A stretch of 64,000 nucleotides of DNA from Marinococcus halophilus (GCF_002265875.1 NZ_NPFA01000008.1:127735-191734); one strand, 5' to 3'. Numbered from the stretch's first letter, positions 50,796 to 61,768 are shown. The notes: a model not told the origin generated them from the letters alone. Numbers and translations: made by a program.

Positions 50796-53700
50796 AGATA
50801 AAAATATAAACAAAGTATTGGTGATCGGCTCCGGCCCAATCGTCATTGGGCAGGCTGCAGAATTTGACTATTCAGGTACCCAGGCCTGCCTGGCGCTGCG
50901 GGAAGAAGATATCGAAGTCATCCTGTTGAATAACAACCCGGCGACTGTGATGACAGATGACACCTGTGCCGACAAAGTATATTTTGAGCCGCTTACTGTA
51001 GAAACAGTGGAACGGATCATTGAACAGGAGCGTCCGGACGGGGTACTCGCCACCCTTGGCGGCCAGACCGGACTAAACCTTGCACTTGCTTTTTCCGAAC
51101 AGCAGACGCTTGAAAAGTACGGGGTGGAGCTTCTTGGTACCCCGATCGACTCCATCCGGCAGGGAGAGGACAGAGAAGCATTCCGTGCTCTCATGCACGA
51201 GCTCGGAGAGCCAGTGCCTGAAAGTGAGATTGTGGAGAAAAAAGCAGAAGCACTGGCGTTTGCAGAAAAAACAGGCTATCCAATTATCGTGCGACCCGCT
51301 TACACGCTTGGCGGCGGCGGCGGCGGTATCGCCCAAAATGAAAGCGAGCTTAGCTACATCATCGAAGGAGGTCTTGAAGCAAGCCCAATTCATCAATGTC
51401 TGGTGGAGAAAAGCATTGCCGGCTTCAAAGAAATTGAGTATGAAGTAATGCGGGATGCAAATGACACGTGCATCACCGTATGCAACATGGAGAACATCGA
51501 TCCAGTAGGAGTCCATACCGGAGACTCCATTGTGGTGGCTCCGTCCCAGACGCTGACAGACGTAGAGTATCAGATGCTTCGGAGCTCTTCGTTAAAAGTT
51601 ATCCGGGCGCTTGGGATTGTAGGCGGATGTAATATTCAGTTCGCACTCGATACTGCCAGCAAGCAGTATTATTTAATTGAAGTGAATCCAAGGGTCAGTC
51701 GTTCCTCCGCGCTTGCTTCTAAAGCCACCGGTTATCCGATTGCCCGTATGGCAGCCAAAATCAGCATCGGGTATCACCTCCATGAACTGTTAAATCCGGT
51801 CACCGGACATACGTATGCAAGCTTTGAACCCGCACTGGACTATGTAGTAGTCAAATTTCCGCGCTGGCCATTTGATAAGTTTTCCTACGCTGACCGCACG
51901 CTTGGCACACAGATGAAGGCAACCGGAGAGGTCATGGCCATCGAAAGAAATCTTGAGGCCGCTCTGCAGAAGGCGGTAAGGTCGCTTGAGATCAAGCATG
52001 ACGGGCTGGCTCTGCCGGAATGCAGGGAAGTGCCGGATGAAGATATACTGCCTGCGATACTAAAGCAGGACGACAAGCGGTTCTTTTATATTATGGAGTG
52101 GCTCCGCCGGGACGGGGATATGGAAACGATCCACAAAAAGACAGGCATTCAGTACTTTTTTCTCAGAACATTTTCAGCTCTTATTCAAAAAGAAAAAGAC
52201 ATTGCGGCGCTTCCATGGGGACAGTGGAGCGAAGACCAGTTGCTCTCATGGAAAAAGGCTGGTTTTACGGACGAACAGCTGCATACGCTCTCCGGCGTCG
52301 GAACAAAAGAAATACTTCAGCTGCGGGAGCAGTTAAATATGTTTCCTTCATACCATATGGTCGATACGTGTGCAGCAGAATTTACTGCAGAAACACCGTA
52401 TTATTATTCAAGCTGGTATAAGGAAAGCGACCGTGAGGCCGAGCCAACAGAAAACAAAGTGCTCGTCCTCGGGTCAGGCCCGATCCGTATCGGACAGGGC
52501 ATTGAATTTGACTATTGCTCGGTGCACGGAGCACGTGCCTTGAAGGAGGCAGGCTACGAAGCCGTAATAGTAAACAACAATCCTGAAACGGTAAGCACCG
52601 ATTTTGAAATGGCAGATCATTTGTATTTTGAACCACTCACAGCCGAAGATGTGCTTCACGTGGCAAAGGAAGAGCAAGTAACAAAAGTGATTGTGCAGCT
52701 TGGCGGCCAGACCGGCATAGCGCTGACTGAATCGCTTGAACAAGCAGGGATGGAAGTGCTGGGGACGACGTCTGATATTATCGACCAGCTGGAAGACCGG
52801 GACCGTTTCTACCAGTTTATGCAGCAGGTAAACGTGCCTCATATTCCCGGAGTTTCCGGCCGCAGCAGAGAAGAAACGCTGAAGCAGGCGGAAGAAATCG
52901 GCTATCCGGTGCTTCTCCGGCCTTCCTATGTAATTGGCGGCCGCGGCATGGCAATTGCGACCAAAGAAGAAGAACTGGTGGAGTATATTGAAGATCCGGC
53001 CAACGATATTGAATACCCAATATTAATTGATTCCTACAAGCCGGGCACAGAGCTTGAGGTGGATGTATTAACAGACGGCAAAGACATATGGATACCTGGT
53101 ATATTTGAACACGTGGAGGAAGCGGGCGTTCATTCAGGCGATTCGATGGCTGTGACTCCTCCGTTCAGCATTAGCGAAGAGGTAAAGCAGCTGTTGGTGG
53201 ACTATACGCAGAAAATTGCGGAAGGCATGGATTTTCACGGTATTTTTAATATCCAGTTTGTCTACGAAGCCGGTGAATTGTACGTAATTGAAATAAACCC
53301 AAGAGCATCGCGGACAGTGCCGGTCTTTGCCAAAATCACCGGAGAAAAAGTGATCGAAGGGGCGGTGCATCTGCTGCTTGGCCATTCACTTAAAACATGG
53401 ATGGAAGAAGCGGGCCTTCATGAGGAGCCGGGCTATTACACAGTGAAAGCTCCGGTCTTTTCCAACGATAAATTAAGCGGACTCGACCCGGTACTGGAAG
53501 CAGAAATGAAATCCACCGGGGAGCTGATCGGTATATCCAAAGATCTTTCCGGGGCTTTCCAGAAAGCATTTGCATGGTCAGAAACCCAGGTGCCTCTTCT
53601 GTTTAAAAAAACTGGAAGTGTCTATTGCGAAATTGCTGCCGGGGAATACGACAAAGCAAAGCCGTCCCTGGACAAACTCGAAGGCATGGGTTACACATTA

Positions 53701-53952
53701 GTGTTCCCGCAACAAATACCGTTTGATGAATGGATTCACTCAGAGGATGCTTCAGCTTTTATCAGTATCCCGGAGGTGGGCCATAAAACAGGCAAAGAGC
53801 GCCGCCAAAAAGCATTAATTGAACGTAAAACAATTGTAACGAATGCACGTACGCTAAGTGTGATGGTCCAGGCGATTCAGGGAGCACCAGAGCTGCCTGC
53901 CCCAATTGAATCATGGCTGCAAAATTACGCTTTGTCCGAAAAAGGAGTGTAA
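50788..53952 (+). CDS. carB: Carbamoyl-phosphate synthase large subunit
   Basis: Protein of 1054 residues with two ATP-grasp halves. First (about 1-400): LVIGSGPIVIGQAAEFDYSG and the glycine loop AYTLGGGGGGIA. Second (about 550-930): VLGSGPIRIGQGIEFDYCSV and SYVIGGRGMA. The C-terminal MGS-like domain (about 935-1054) is the place of allosteric control in other CarB. The metal sites IEVNPRVSRSSAL and IEINPRASRTVP are intact. It uses ammonia from CarA to make carbamoyl phosphate for ArgF. Confidence 0.97.
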   Translation: MPRDKNINKVLVIGSGPIVIGQAAEFDYSGTQACLALREEDIEVILLNNNPATVMTDDTCADKVYFEPLTVETVERIIEQERPDGVLATLGGQTGLNLALAFSEQQTLEKYGVELLGTPIDSIRQGEDREAFRALMHELGEPVPESEIVEKKAEALAFAEKTGYPIIVRPAYTLGGGGGGIAQNESELSYIIEGGLEASPIHQCLVEKSIAGFKEIEYEVMRDANDTCITVCNMENIDPVGVHTGDSIVVAPSQTLTDVEYQMLRSSSLKVIRALGIVGGCNIQFALDTASKQYYLIEVNPRVSRSSALASKATGYPIARMAAKISIGYHLHELLNPVTGHTYASFEPALDYVVVKFPRWPFDKFSYADRTLGTQMKATGEVMAIERNLEAALQKAVRSLEIKHDGLALPECREVPDEDILPAILKQDDKRFFYIMEWLRRDGDMETIHKKTGIQYFFLRTFSALIQKEKDIAALPWGQWSEDQLLSWKKAGFTDEQLHTLSGVGTKEILQLREQLNMFPSYHMVDTCAAEFTAETPYYYSSWYKESDREAEPTENKVLVLGSGPIRIGQGIEFDYCSVHGARALKEAGYEAVIVNNNPETVSTDFEMADHLYFEPLTAEDVLHVAKEEQVTKVIVQLGGQTGIALTESLEQAGMEVLGTTSDIIDQLEDRDRFYQFMQQVNVPHIPGVSGRSREETLKQAEEIGYPVLLRPSYVIGGRGMAIATKEEELVEYIEDPANDIEYPILIDSYKPGTELEVDVLTDGKDIWIPGIFEHVEEAGVHSGDSMAVTPPFSISEEVKQLLVDYTQKIAEGMDFHGIFNIQFVYEAGELYVIEINPRASRTVPVFAKITGEKVIEGAVHLLLGHSLKTWMEEAGLHEEPGYYTVKAPVFSNDKLSGLDPVLEAEMKSTGELIGISKDLSGAFQKAFAWSETQVPLLFKKTGSVYCEIAAGEYDKAKPSLDKLEGMGYTLVFPQQIPFDEWIHSEDASAFISIPEVGHKTGKERRQKALIERKTIVTNARTLSVMVQAIQGAPELPAPIESWLQNYALSEKGV

Positions 53953-53955
53953 CAA

Positions 53956-54906
53956 ATGGCAACGAACCTGAATAATCCTGCCTCAAATCTGCAGCAGCAG
54001 AGTATCTTAACACTGCTTGATTTTTCTGCGGAGGAAATCAAGCAGCTGCTTGAACTGGCAGCAGATATGAAAAACAACCCTGGAGCATATTATACCCATC
54101 TCGCGCACCGGTCCCTTGGAATGATTTTTGAAAATGCGTCGACGAGGACCCGCGTATCCTTTGAGGTAGCAATGACCCAGATGGGCGGCCATTCCTTATT
54201 TCTGAGCCCCCGGGACATGCAGATCGGCCGCGGGGAGCCGATCAAAGATACAGCCAAAGTGCTCTCAAGGTACGTGGATGCTTTAATGATTCGGACAAAC
54301 GACCACGGGAAAGTGGAAGCACTCGCAGATCATGCGGATGTACCGGTGATCAATGCTCTCACTGATTTATACCATCCGTGTCAGGCGCTTGCCGATTTGT
54401 TAACTGTGCAGGAGCAAAAGGGAAGCTTTCAGGGCTTAAAAAGCGCCTTTATTGGCGACGGGAACAATGTTGCTCACTCCTGGATGATAGCAAGCGTGAA
54501 AATGGGGATGGATGCGGTGCTCGCAGCGCCGGAAGGATATGGCCCAGATCCGGGAGTCTGGAAGCAGATTGAACAGGCCGCGGAGCAGTCCGGAGCTTCA
54601 GTCACCCGCACCAGGGACCCCGAAGAAGCAGCAGAAGGAGCGGACGTTATTTATACGGACGTCTGGACAAGCATGGGATACGAAGAAGAGCAGGCGAAAC
54701 GCCTCGCGGCTTTTAAAGGCTTTATGATTTCTGAAGAACTGACAGCAAATGCAGCAAAGGACTATATCTTTTTGCATTGCCTTCCCGCACACCGGGAAGA
54801 AGAGGTGGCGGCGTCGGTCATCGACGGCCCTCATTCAGCCGTTTATGATGAAGCGGAGAACAGGCTGCACGTGCAAAAGGCAATACTCGCTTCAGTCATT
54901 AGCTAG
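53956..54906 (+). CDS. argF: Ornithine carbamoyltransferase
   Basis: Enzyme of 316 residues making citrulline. Carbamoyl-phosphate motif NASTRTRVSFEVAM (about 54-67; S-T-R-T-R), DLYHPCQALADLLT (about 135-148), and the catalytic Cys in FLHCLPAHREEE (about 271-282). It begins three bases after carB behind AAAAGGAG and ends the operon at a terminator. argG and argH are not in the window. Confidence 0.97.
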   Translation: MATNLNNPASNLQQQSILTLLDFSAEEIKQLLELAADMKNNPGAYYTHLAHRSLGMIFENASTRTRVSFEVAMTQMGGHSLFLSPRDMQIGRGEPIKDTAKVLSRYVDALMIRTNDHGKVEALADHADVPVINALTDLYHPCQALADLLTVQEQKGSFQGLKSAFIGDGNNVAHSWMIASVKMGMDAVLAAPEGYGPDPGVWKQIEQAAEQSGASVTRTRDPEEAAEGADVIYTDVWTSMGYEEEQAKRLAAFKGFMISEELTANAAKDYIFLHCLPAHREEEVAASVIDGPHSAVYDEAENRLHVQKAILASVIS

Positions 54907-54913
54907 ACCGGGT

Positions 54914-54945
54914 AACCGTTCCTGTACACAGGGGCGGTTTCTTTT
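54914..54945 (+). terminator. Terminator of the arginine operon
   Basis: Stem AACCGTTCCTG (54914-54924) / CAGGGGCGGTT (54929-54939), two U-G pairs, tetraloop TACA, then TCTTTT. Confidence 0.85.
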
Positions 54946-55032
54946 GTGAGAAGAAAGGAGGATAATCACTTGGATTAGCAGATGCCTGCTTGTATAATTG
55001 CCGGGAAGGCGGTAAGAAGCGGGAGGGATGAC

Positions 55033-55206
55033 ATGACAATGCAGCGTGCTGTGGCAGGGGTAATTATTTTTATCTGTGTATTGATTGCTGTATATTCAGG
55101 CATCGTTTATTTTTTTGAGGGCAGCCAGACGACAGCTGTTCTTACAGCCATTATAGGAGCGTTAATCGCTGAATGGACCTATCACCGGTCGTTTGTAAAG
55201 GAATAA
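55033..55206 (+). CDS. Small hypothetical membrane protein, 57 residues
   Basis: Protein starting MTMQRAVAGVIIFICVLIAV with two predicted transmembrane helices (about 6-27 and 33-48) and a short polar end. GGGAGGG lies five bases before the ATG (eleven before the next ATG at 55039). The family is not recognised. It stands alone between argF and fabF. Confidence 0.6.
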   Translation: MTMQRAVAGVIIFICVLIAVYSGIVYFFEGSQTTAVLTAIIGALIAEWTYHRSFVKE

Positions 55207-55272
55207 AGGTTATATGAACAAAACGGCGTGCAGAAAGTAGACAACTGTGCCCTATTCGTATAAAATTATTGC

Positions 55273-55297
55273 CAGACTAATGAAAATATCCAGTCTG
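55273..55297. repeat. Inverted repeat upstream of fabF
   Basis: CAGACT (55273-55278) / AGTCTG (55292-55297), 13-base spacer, in the region before fabF. It does not match the FapR consensus. It might be an operator; weak. Confidence 0.3.
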
Positions 55298-55360
55298 ATT
55301 CGGTACATAGGCCTGGAGAATATACAGGAAAATGCGGAAGATAACAAAGGAGAGAGTGGC

Positions 55361-56605
55361 ATGAATGAAAACAGGCGAGTGGTTGTAACGGGAATGGGAA
55401 CAGTCAACCCGTTAGGCCAGACAGTGGAATCCTCATGGAAAAACGCTGTCGACGGAGTATCCGGCATTAATGCTATTGAGAGGGTGGATGTTTCTGAGCT
55501 TCCGATGAAAATCGGGGGAGAAGTCACAGATTTTGACCCTTCGGCTTATTTGGAAAAGAAAGAACTTCGGAAAATGGACCGCTTCACCCAGTTTGCAATT
55601 GTTGCTTCCATGCAGGCACTCGAAGATGCGGATTACACAATTACAGAAGAAAATGCAGCTCGGACTGGTGTATGGATTGGCTCTGGCATTGGTGGAATGG
55701 AAACGTATGAAACCCAGTTCCAAAATTTTATGGAGCGTGGCTATAAACGGGTAAGCCCGTTCTTTGTGCCAATGATGATTCCGGATATGGCTTCCGGCCA
55801 GGTTTCCATCTATACAGGGGCCAGGGGAGTGAATTCCTGTACGGTTACGGCATGTGCTACAGGCTCCAACTCCATCGGAGACGCCTATAAAGTAATTCAG
55901 CGCGGCGACGCTGATGCTATGATTACCGGGGGCACAGAAGCGCCGATCACAAAAATGGCAATCGCCGGATTTAGTTCCGCCAAAGCGATTACCATGAATG
56001 AAGACCCGGACACAGCGTCCCGTCCGTTTGATAAAAACCGGGACGGGTTCGTGATGGGTGAAGGAGCAGGCATCTTAATGCTTGAAAGTCTGGAGTCCGC
56101 TGAAGCGAGAGGCGCAGAAATTTATGCTGAAATCGTGGGCTACGGCTCCACCGGTGACGCCTATCACCTGACGGCACCAGCGCCGGACGGCGAAGGGGCT
56201 CAGCGGTCCATGCAGATGGCTATGGATGATGCCGGACTTAAAGCAGAAGATATTCAGTACATTAACGCTCACGGCACAAGCACCCAGTACAATGATAAAT
56301 TTGAAACTACTGCCGTGCGTAAAGTGTTTGAAGACCACGCGGACCACGTATGGATGAGCTCGACGAAATCCATGACCGGCCATCTGCTTGGAGCAACCGG
56401 GGGAATTGAAGCCATTTTCAGTATTCTATCGTTAAAAGATAATGTAGTGCCGCCGACCATTAATCTGCACGAGCCGGATCCGGAATGCGATCTTGATTAC
56501 GTGCCGAACGAATCCCGTAAAGGCGACATTCAGGCTGTTCTCAGCAACACCTTTGGATTTGGGGGGCATAACGCTACCCTGGCATTTAAAAAATGGCAGG
56601 CATAA
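55361..56605 (+). CDS. fabF: Beta-ketoacyl-ACP synthase II (FabF)
   Basis: Condensing enzyme of 414 residues for fatty-acid elongation. Start [15 protein letters not shown]; catalytic Cys in [15 protein letters not shown] (about 162-176), His in [12 protein letters not shown] (about 300-311) and His in [14 protein letters not shown] (about 337-350). I place the start at ATG 55361, ten bases after AAAGGAG; a longer in-frame extension is rejected. In B. subtilis fabF follows fabHA; here no fabH is adjacent and no FapR box is visible. Confidence 0.95.
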   Translation: MNENRRVVVTGMGTVNPLGQTVESSWKNAVDGVSGINAIERVDVSELPMKIGGEVTDFDPSAYLEKKELRKMDRFTQFAIVASMQALEDADYTITEENAARTGVWIGSGIGGMETYETQFQNFMERGYKRVSPFFVPMMIPDMASGQVSIYTGARGVNSCTVTACATGSNSIGDAYKVIQRGDADAMITGGTEAPITKMAIAGFSSAKAITMNEDPDTASRPFDKNRDGFVMGEGAGILMLESLESAEARGAEIYAEIVGYGSTGDAYHLTAPAPDGEGAQRSMQMAMDDAGLKAEDIQYINAHGTSTQYNDKFETTAVRKVFEDHADHVWMSSTKSMTGHLLGATGGIEAIFSILSLKDNVVPPTINLHEPDPECDLDYVPNESRKGDIQAVLSNTFGFGGHNATLAFKKWQA

Positions 56606-56611
56606 AAAGAG

Positions 56612-56637
56612 CCCGGGCAAAGCGCCCGGGTTTTTTT
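56612..56637 (+). terminator. Terminator after fabF
   Basis: Perfect stem CCCGGGC (56612-56618) / GCCCGGG (56624-56630) with TTTTTTT. Confidence 0.93.
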
Positions 56638-56643
56638 ATGCAC

Positions 56644-59199
56644 TTAGGGCTGGCAGCTGTGAATAAGAGCTTCCGCGTAATTGAGCGCTTCCTGGGAAGA
56701 AGTGATTTCTTCATTAATAATGGCTTTTTCGGTTTCACTGATAATGAATTTATAGAGCGGTCCGGGGCGGAGTCCGAGGCGCCGAAGGTCAGCGCCGGAA
56801 ATCCAGGAGGGAAGCTCTTGCCATTTCTCCTGGTACTGTCTGAGCAAAGACGCTTTTTCCGGCTGCCGGGCACTGTATTCAAGGCAGTAAACAGCGATGT
56901 CAACTGAAAGAGGGGAGACATGCGCAGCTATCCGGTGAAAATCACCGGGTCTTTCAATAGAGAGTGCCCAGCTTTCATCGAGCAGGTGATGCACATGCCG
57001 GACCAGCTGTTTATCCTGTTTCCGTACGGCCACCCGCCCAGCCGATAGCACCCGCCCGCTTTCCTGAAGAAACAATGGCAGCAGGGTCATGAACAAAGAG
57101 GATTGAAGACTGGTGATATAAGGAAGCAATCGTTCTGCCGTATTATCCCAGACCGCTCCAGGCAGAAAGGCAGATAAAACATCTAGCTTCTGGAGACGGT
57201 GAAATAGCTGGGCAGGAGGCATTTCAGCTGTGAGTCGCTGAAATTCAGCCAGTATTCTGTCTGTCGACAACGCATGAATAGCGTTAACCGCCTGGGCAAT
57301 AAAAGCTTCGGTTTCATGATCCATAGCAAAATCAAAGCGATGTTCAAAGCGGATAGCCCGAAGAATGCGGGTTGGGTCCTCCACAAAGCTTAAATTGTGC
57401 AGCACCCGGATAGACCCTCGTTTTAAATCCTCGAGCCCGGAAAAATGGTCAATGAGATTCCCGAACTCTTCAGGATGAAGGGCAAGAGCCATAGCGTTAA
57501 TCGTAAAATCCCGCCGGAATAAGTCCTCTTTTAAGGTAGAACTTTCCACGTCCGGCAGGGAGCCGGGCTTTTCATAAAATTCGGTGCGTGAGCTTGCGAT
57601 ATCCATTTTTAATCCGTCCGGCCAAGTAATTGTAGCAGTTCCAAAAGCTTCGTGCTTATGAATTTCACCGTTCCACTTGGAAGCGATATCTGAAGCAAAG
57701 GCAATGCCGTCGCCTTCGACAGCAATATCTATATCTTCATTGCCCTTCTGTAGAATAATGTCGCGAACGACGCCGCCAATTAAATAGGTGCGCAAATGCT
57801 GCCGGGCGCCTTCTTCACCGACTGCCCGAAGCCACCGCTGAATCGAATCAGGCAGAGTCATGCGCATGTTTTCTTCCATATTGACCGTTTCAGAGGCAGT
57901 AGAATCTTCACGAAGGCGGGCAATGATGTCACTGCGCGAAACGAGGCCGATTAACGCCCCGCGGCGGTCGATAATGGGCAGCCGGCCAACGTTATGCTGA
58001 ACCATCTGCTGCTGCAGTTCTTCAAACCGGTGGTGTGGGGACGCGGTATGCAAATTAGAGCTCATGTATCCCTTAACAGGAGCATGCCCCAGCTGATGAT
58101 GCATTGCTTTATCAATATCGCGGCGGGAAATAATGCCTACCAATTCATACTGGTCGTTTACGACCGGGAAGCCACTATGGCCGTAGCGGAGTACCATACC
58201 TTCTGCTTCTTTGATGGTCGTTTCAGGTTTTAACGTCTTCACCGGCCTGCTCATTAGTTCTTCTGCAGTAATGGAACGTCCTACTGCAGCCTGGAGCTGT
58301 GATTTAATCTGGTCATAAACATCATCAAGCAGCTGATCTTTGATGGTGGCAGACCCGGCCCGGGAATGTCCGCCACCGCCAAAAGGGGCTAAGATATCCG
58401 GGAGATGGATACGGTCGGTAGCCGATCGGCCGATAACGAATATTTTTCCCTGGGCTTTGGTCAAGGTAATGACAGCGCTAGCACCGGTTGTTTCTATCAA
58501 ATTCGAAGTAACGGTATTCAAGCCGCCGATGTGCTTGTCGCCGGCATCAAATTTTGTGATTAAAAGCTGAAGTCCTTCGCGTTCGATGATCTCTGCTGCT
58601 CCGAGATATGCCCTTAGAGCATACTGCTGATCCGGAGAAAGAGACTCTTCCATATATTGACCCACAGTATCTAAATTCATGCCCTGCTCCATTAAAAATA
58701 CTGCAGCCTGCAGATCTCTAAGCGTTGTACTCGGGTAGACGAGCGATCCGGTATCGGTATATAACCCAAGAGCTAACAGAGTGGCCTCGGTTGGAGTAAG
58801 AGAGAGCTGGCGCTGTATTAGTTCTTCAATAAGAATGGTGACGGCAGCGCCTGTTGGTTCGATCCTTGCATCGATTGCTGCTTCCGGTGACCCAGGCACT
58901 TTTTTGTTTGTATGATGGTCATAAATAATCCAGTGCGGTGCTGAGGAAAAAGTGAGTCCGTCCTTGGCCCGGTCCGGTTCGGAGACATCAGTCAAAATTA
59001 CTGTATGCAGATCATTCCAATCGATATGGCGGGAGGACACAAATGGAAATTCATCTTTAAAAAGCGCCAGGTATTCATTAACTTCTTCGGATTGATCCTC
59101 CTGCAGAACGAGACGGGCTTCCGGATAAAGCCTGGAAGCAGCTACAGCAGAAGCGAGAGCGTCAAAATCCATATGGCGGTGGGTTAAAATTACATCCAT
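56644..59199 (-). CDS. tRNA nucleotidyltransferase fused to DHH phosphoesterase and CBS domains
   Basis: Protein of 851 residues. Order: DHH domain (about 1-200; HRHMDFDALASA, IYDHHTN), DHHA1 (about 220-310; APFGGGGHSRAGSA), two CBS domains (about 318-435; SGFPVVNDQYELVGIISRRD, NVGRLPIIDRRGALIGLVSR), then a class II polyA polymerase/CCA-adding head (about 465-600; LIGGVVRDIIL, EDIDIAVEGDG, RRDFTINAMAL) and the RNA-binding body. Similar long proteins in Aquifex and alkaliphilic bacilli are A-adding enzymes that share CCA synthesis with a separate CC-adding enzyme; that specificity is inferred from family. The DHH part may be a nanoRNase-like hydrolase. Confidence 0.88.
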   Translation of the reverse strand: MDVILTHRHMDFDALASAVAASRLYPEARLVLQEDQSEEVNEYLALFKDEFPFVSSRHIDWNDLHTVILTDVSEPDRAKDGLTFSSAPHWIIYDHHTNKKVPGSPEAAIDARIEPTGAAVTILIEELIQRQLSLTPTEATLLALGLYTDTGSLVYPSTTLRDLQAAVFLMEQGMNLDTVGQYMEESLSPDQQYALRAYLGAAEIIEREGLQLLITKFDAGDKHIGGLNTVTSNLIETTGASAVITLTKAQGKIFVIGRSATDRIHLPDILAPFGGGGHSRAGSATIKDQLLDDVYDQIKSQLQAAVGRSITAEELMSRPVKTLKPETTIKEAEGMVLRYGHSGFPVVNDQYELVGIISRRDIDKAMHHQLGHAPVKGYMSSNLHTASPHHRFEELQQQMVQHNVGRLPIIDRRGALIGLVSRSDIIARLREDSTASETVNMEENMRMTLPDSIQRWLRAVGEEGARQHLRTYLIGGVVRDIILQKGNEDIDIAVEGDGIAFASDIASKWNGEIHKHEAFGTATITWPDGLKMDIASSRTEFYEKPGSLPDVESSTLKEDLFRRDFTINAMALALHPEEFGNLIDHFSGLEDLKRGSIRVLHNLSFVEDPTRILRAIRFEHRFDFAMDHETEAFIAQAVNAIHALSTDRILAEFQRLTAEMPPAQLFHRLQKLDVLSAFLPGAVWDNTAERLLPYITSLQSSLFMTLLPLFLQESGRVLSAGRVAVRKQDKQLVRHVHHLLDESWALSIERPGDFHRIAAHVSPLSVDIAVYCLEYSARQPEKASLLRQYQEKWQELPSWISGADLRRLGLRPGPLYKFIISETEKAIINEEITSSQEALNYAEALIHSCQP

Positions 59200-59212
59200 G
59201 GCAGCTGCCTCC

Positions 59213-59491
59213 TTAGTCGCTGTTTTTTACATGCATCAAATGACTGTGGAAGTGATTGAGCGCCATGGTAAGAATGGCTTCAGGCCGGGTCTGGTCGGCC
59301 TCCATATTCACTTCGTCAAAATACCGGGTAATATCTTCAAGCTGGTCTTTTTGCTCCTTGTATAAATGAACCTGCAGCACCCGGGTTTCATTTGCAAGTT
59401 CCCGGGCCAGCTGGTTGATGGACTGTTGCAGCTCCTCAGATTGTTTAAGCAGCTCGCGTAGCTGTTTTTGTTTTTCTTCTCGTACAGTCAC
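59213..59491 (-). CDS. Hypothetical coiled-coil protein
   Basis: Protein of 92 residues, almost entirely helical and charged (about 3-40 heptad-like: EEKQKQLRELLKQSEELQQS). It starts with GTG, six bases after GGAGGG, and ends 13 bases before the tRNA nucleotidyltransferase start, so they form an operon. I do not recognise it. No membrane segment. Confidence 0.65.
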   Translation of the reverse strand: MTVREEKQKQLRELLKQSEELQQSINQLARELANETRVLQVHLYKEQKDQLEDITRYFDEVNMEADQTRPEAILTMALNHFHSHLMHVKNSD

Positions 59492-59542
59492 TTTCGACCC
59501 TCCAGGTGCGAGATATATTTCCTCTATACTAATACCCGGGAA

Positions 59543-59574
59543 GGAAAAAATAAAAGCTCCCGACTTGGGAGCTT
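59543..59574 (-). terminator. Terminator of trpS
   Basis: Perfect stem AAGCTCCC (59554-59561) / GGGAGCTT (59567-59574), abutting the trpS stop; on the minus strand it is followed by TTATTTTTTCC. Confidence 0.92.
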
Positions 59575-60588
<1,014 letters not shown>

Positions 60589-60765
60589 TTACTTCCGCTG
60601 ATTTTTATATTTAAGAACAAGAAGGGCGGACCACTCAATAACGAGTGCGATAAAGAGAATAAATCCCGGCCAGGCGGGAAATCCTCCGAAGCGAGCCTGC
60701 AGGGCAAGCGCTGCTATCCACAATAGAGCTGTTATAAGCATCCACAGACGAAGGCTGCTTTTCAT
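60589..60765 (-). CDS. Small hypothetical membrane protein, 58 residues
   Basis: Protein starting MKSSLRLWMLITALLWIAAL with two predicted transmembrane helices (about 6-24 and 34-51) and a basic C-terminus (KYKNQRK). It begins seven bases after the cation-exchanger stop and ends 24 bases before trpS on the same strand, so it seems to be part of that operon. The ribosome site (GTGGTGATG) is weak. Not recognised. Confidence 0.6.
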   Translation of the reverse strand: MKSSLRLWMLITALLWIAALALQARFGGFPAWPGFILFIALVIEWSALLVLKYKNQRK

Positions 60766-60772
60766 GGCTTCA

Positions 60773-61768
60773 TCACCACTCAGCCCCCAGGCCGATAAAG
60801 GTTAAGTAGGAGGCGATAAAGTAAACAATGACAAGGGTGATGGAAGGCCAGAGATAGAAGGCTGGTGTTTTCCGCTTGCTGCCTCGCAGGACCGCGTAAA
60901 ATACTATGGCAGCAAGAAGCGTAATGCCGAGAGAAGTCACCAGGTTTGTCCGGCTTGCTGCGGAAATGATTGGTTCTCCTCTGTAAAAAATATCACTCAG
61001 GGCAAGCAGGGTTAAATTGAACAAGTTGCTTCCCAAAATAGAACCCAGCGCCAGATTGTAGTTTTTCAGCTTCATCGCTACATAAACAGAAACTGCTTCA
61101 GGCAGGGAGGTTGAAGCAGCTATTAAAAAACTGCCGATAAAACTTGAGCCCAGGCCTGTTATTACAGCGATCTGGTCGCCGGTAGTCGTGAGGACTGTAC
61201 CAGCGGCCAAGGTGAATAAAGCAGCGATAATAAATCCAATTCCAGCCTGGCGCAGTGAAAGATTCGGCTTTGGCACCTCTTCTTCTTCTTCGTCTGGAAT
61301 AACCCCTTCATTCTGGCGGTTTGCCCAGACTATCCCGACTGCATAAAAAATTAAAAGGGCGAGCGCATCAACACCGACACCAAAAATATTCCAGGACAGC
61401 TGAAGAAGAAAAGCTGCTCCCGTGACAAAAGCAAGCAGCGCTCCAAGTCCAGCTGTATATGTATGCCCTGGGGAAACTCGGTTGAACAGCCTTCTTCGGC
61501 GATAAAAAATATCAAATACAGCAATAATAAGAATGTTAAATAAATTACTTCCAAGCACGTTGCCTACGGCAATATCCGGATTATCCAGAAATACAGCCGT
61601 TAAACTCGTCGTAACTTCCGGCAGGGAAGTGGCTCCAGCAAGTAAAAGAGTACCGACCATCATGCCGCCAAGAGAAGATTTTTCGCTGATAATATCAGAG
61701 TACGAAGACAGCTTAGTGGCAGCGATAACTGTAACAACAGCCGCTATAAAAAAGAATACAAAGACCAA
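60773..61768 (-). CDS. CaCA-type sodium/calcium exchanger family protein
   Basis: Membrane antiporter of 331 residues with about ten helices in two inverted repeats. The alpha-repeat signatures are GATSLPEVTTSLTAV...GNVLGSNLFNI (about 45-79) and AASTSLPEAVSVYVAM...GSILGSNLFNL (about 217-252). An acidic loop (IPDEEEEEVPKP) joins the halves. It exchanges Na+ or H+ for Ca2+ or another cation. The initiator is TTG, ten bases after GAGAGGGG. It leads an operon with a small membrane protein and trpS. Confidence 0.88.
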   Translation of the reverse strand: MVFVFFFIAAVVTVIAATKLSSYSDIISEKSSLGGMMVGTLLLAGATSLPEVTTSLTAVFLDNPDIAVGNVLGSNLFNILIIAVFDIFYRRRRLFNRVSPGHTYTAGLGALLAFVTGAAFLLQLSWNIFGVGVDALALLIFYAVGIVWANRQNEGVIPDEEEEEVPKPNLSLRQAGIGFIIAALFTLAAGTVLTTTGDQIAVITGLGSSFIGSFLIAASTSLPEAVSVYVAMKLKNYNLALGSILGSNLFNLTLLALSDIFYRGEPIISAASRTNLVTSLGITLLAAIVFYAVLRGSKRKTPAFYLWPSITLVIVYFIASYLTFIGLGAEW

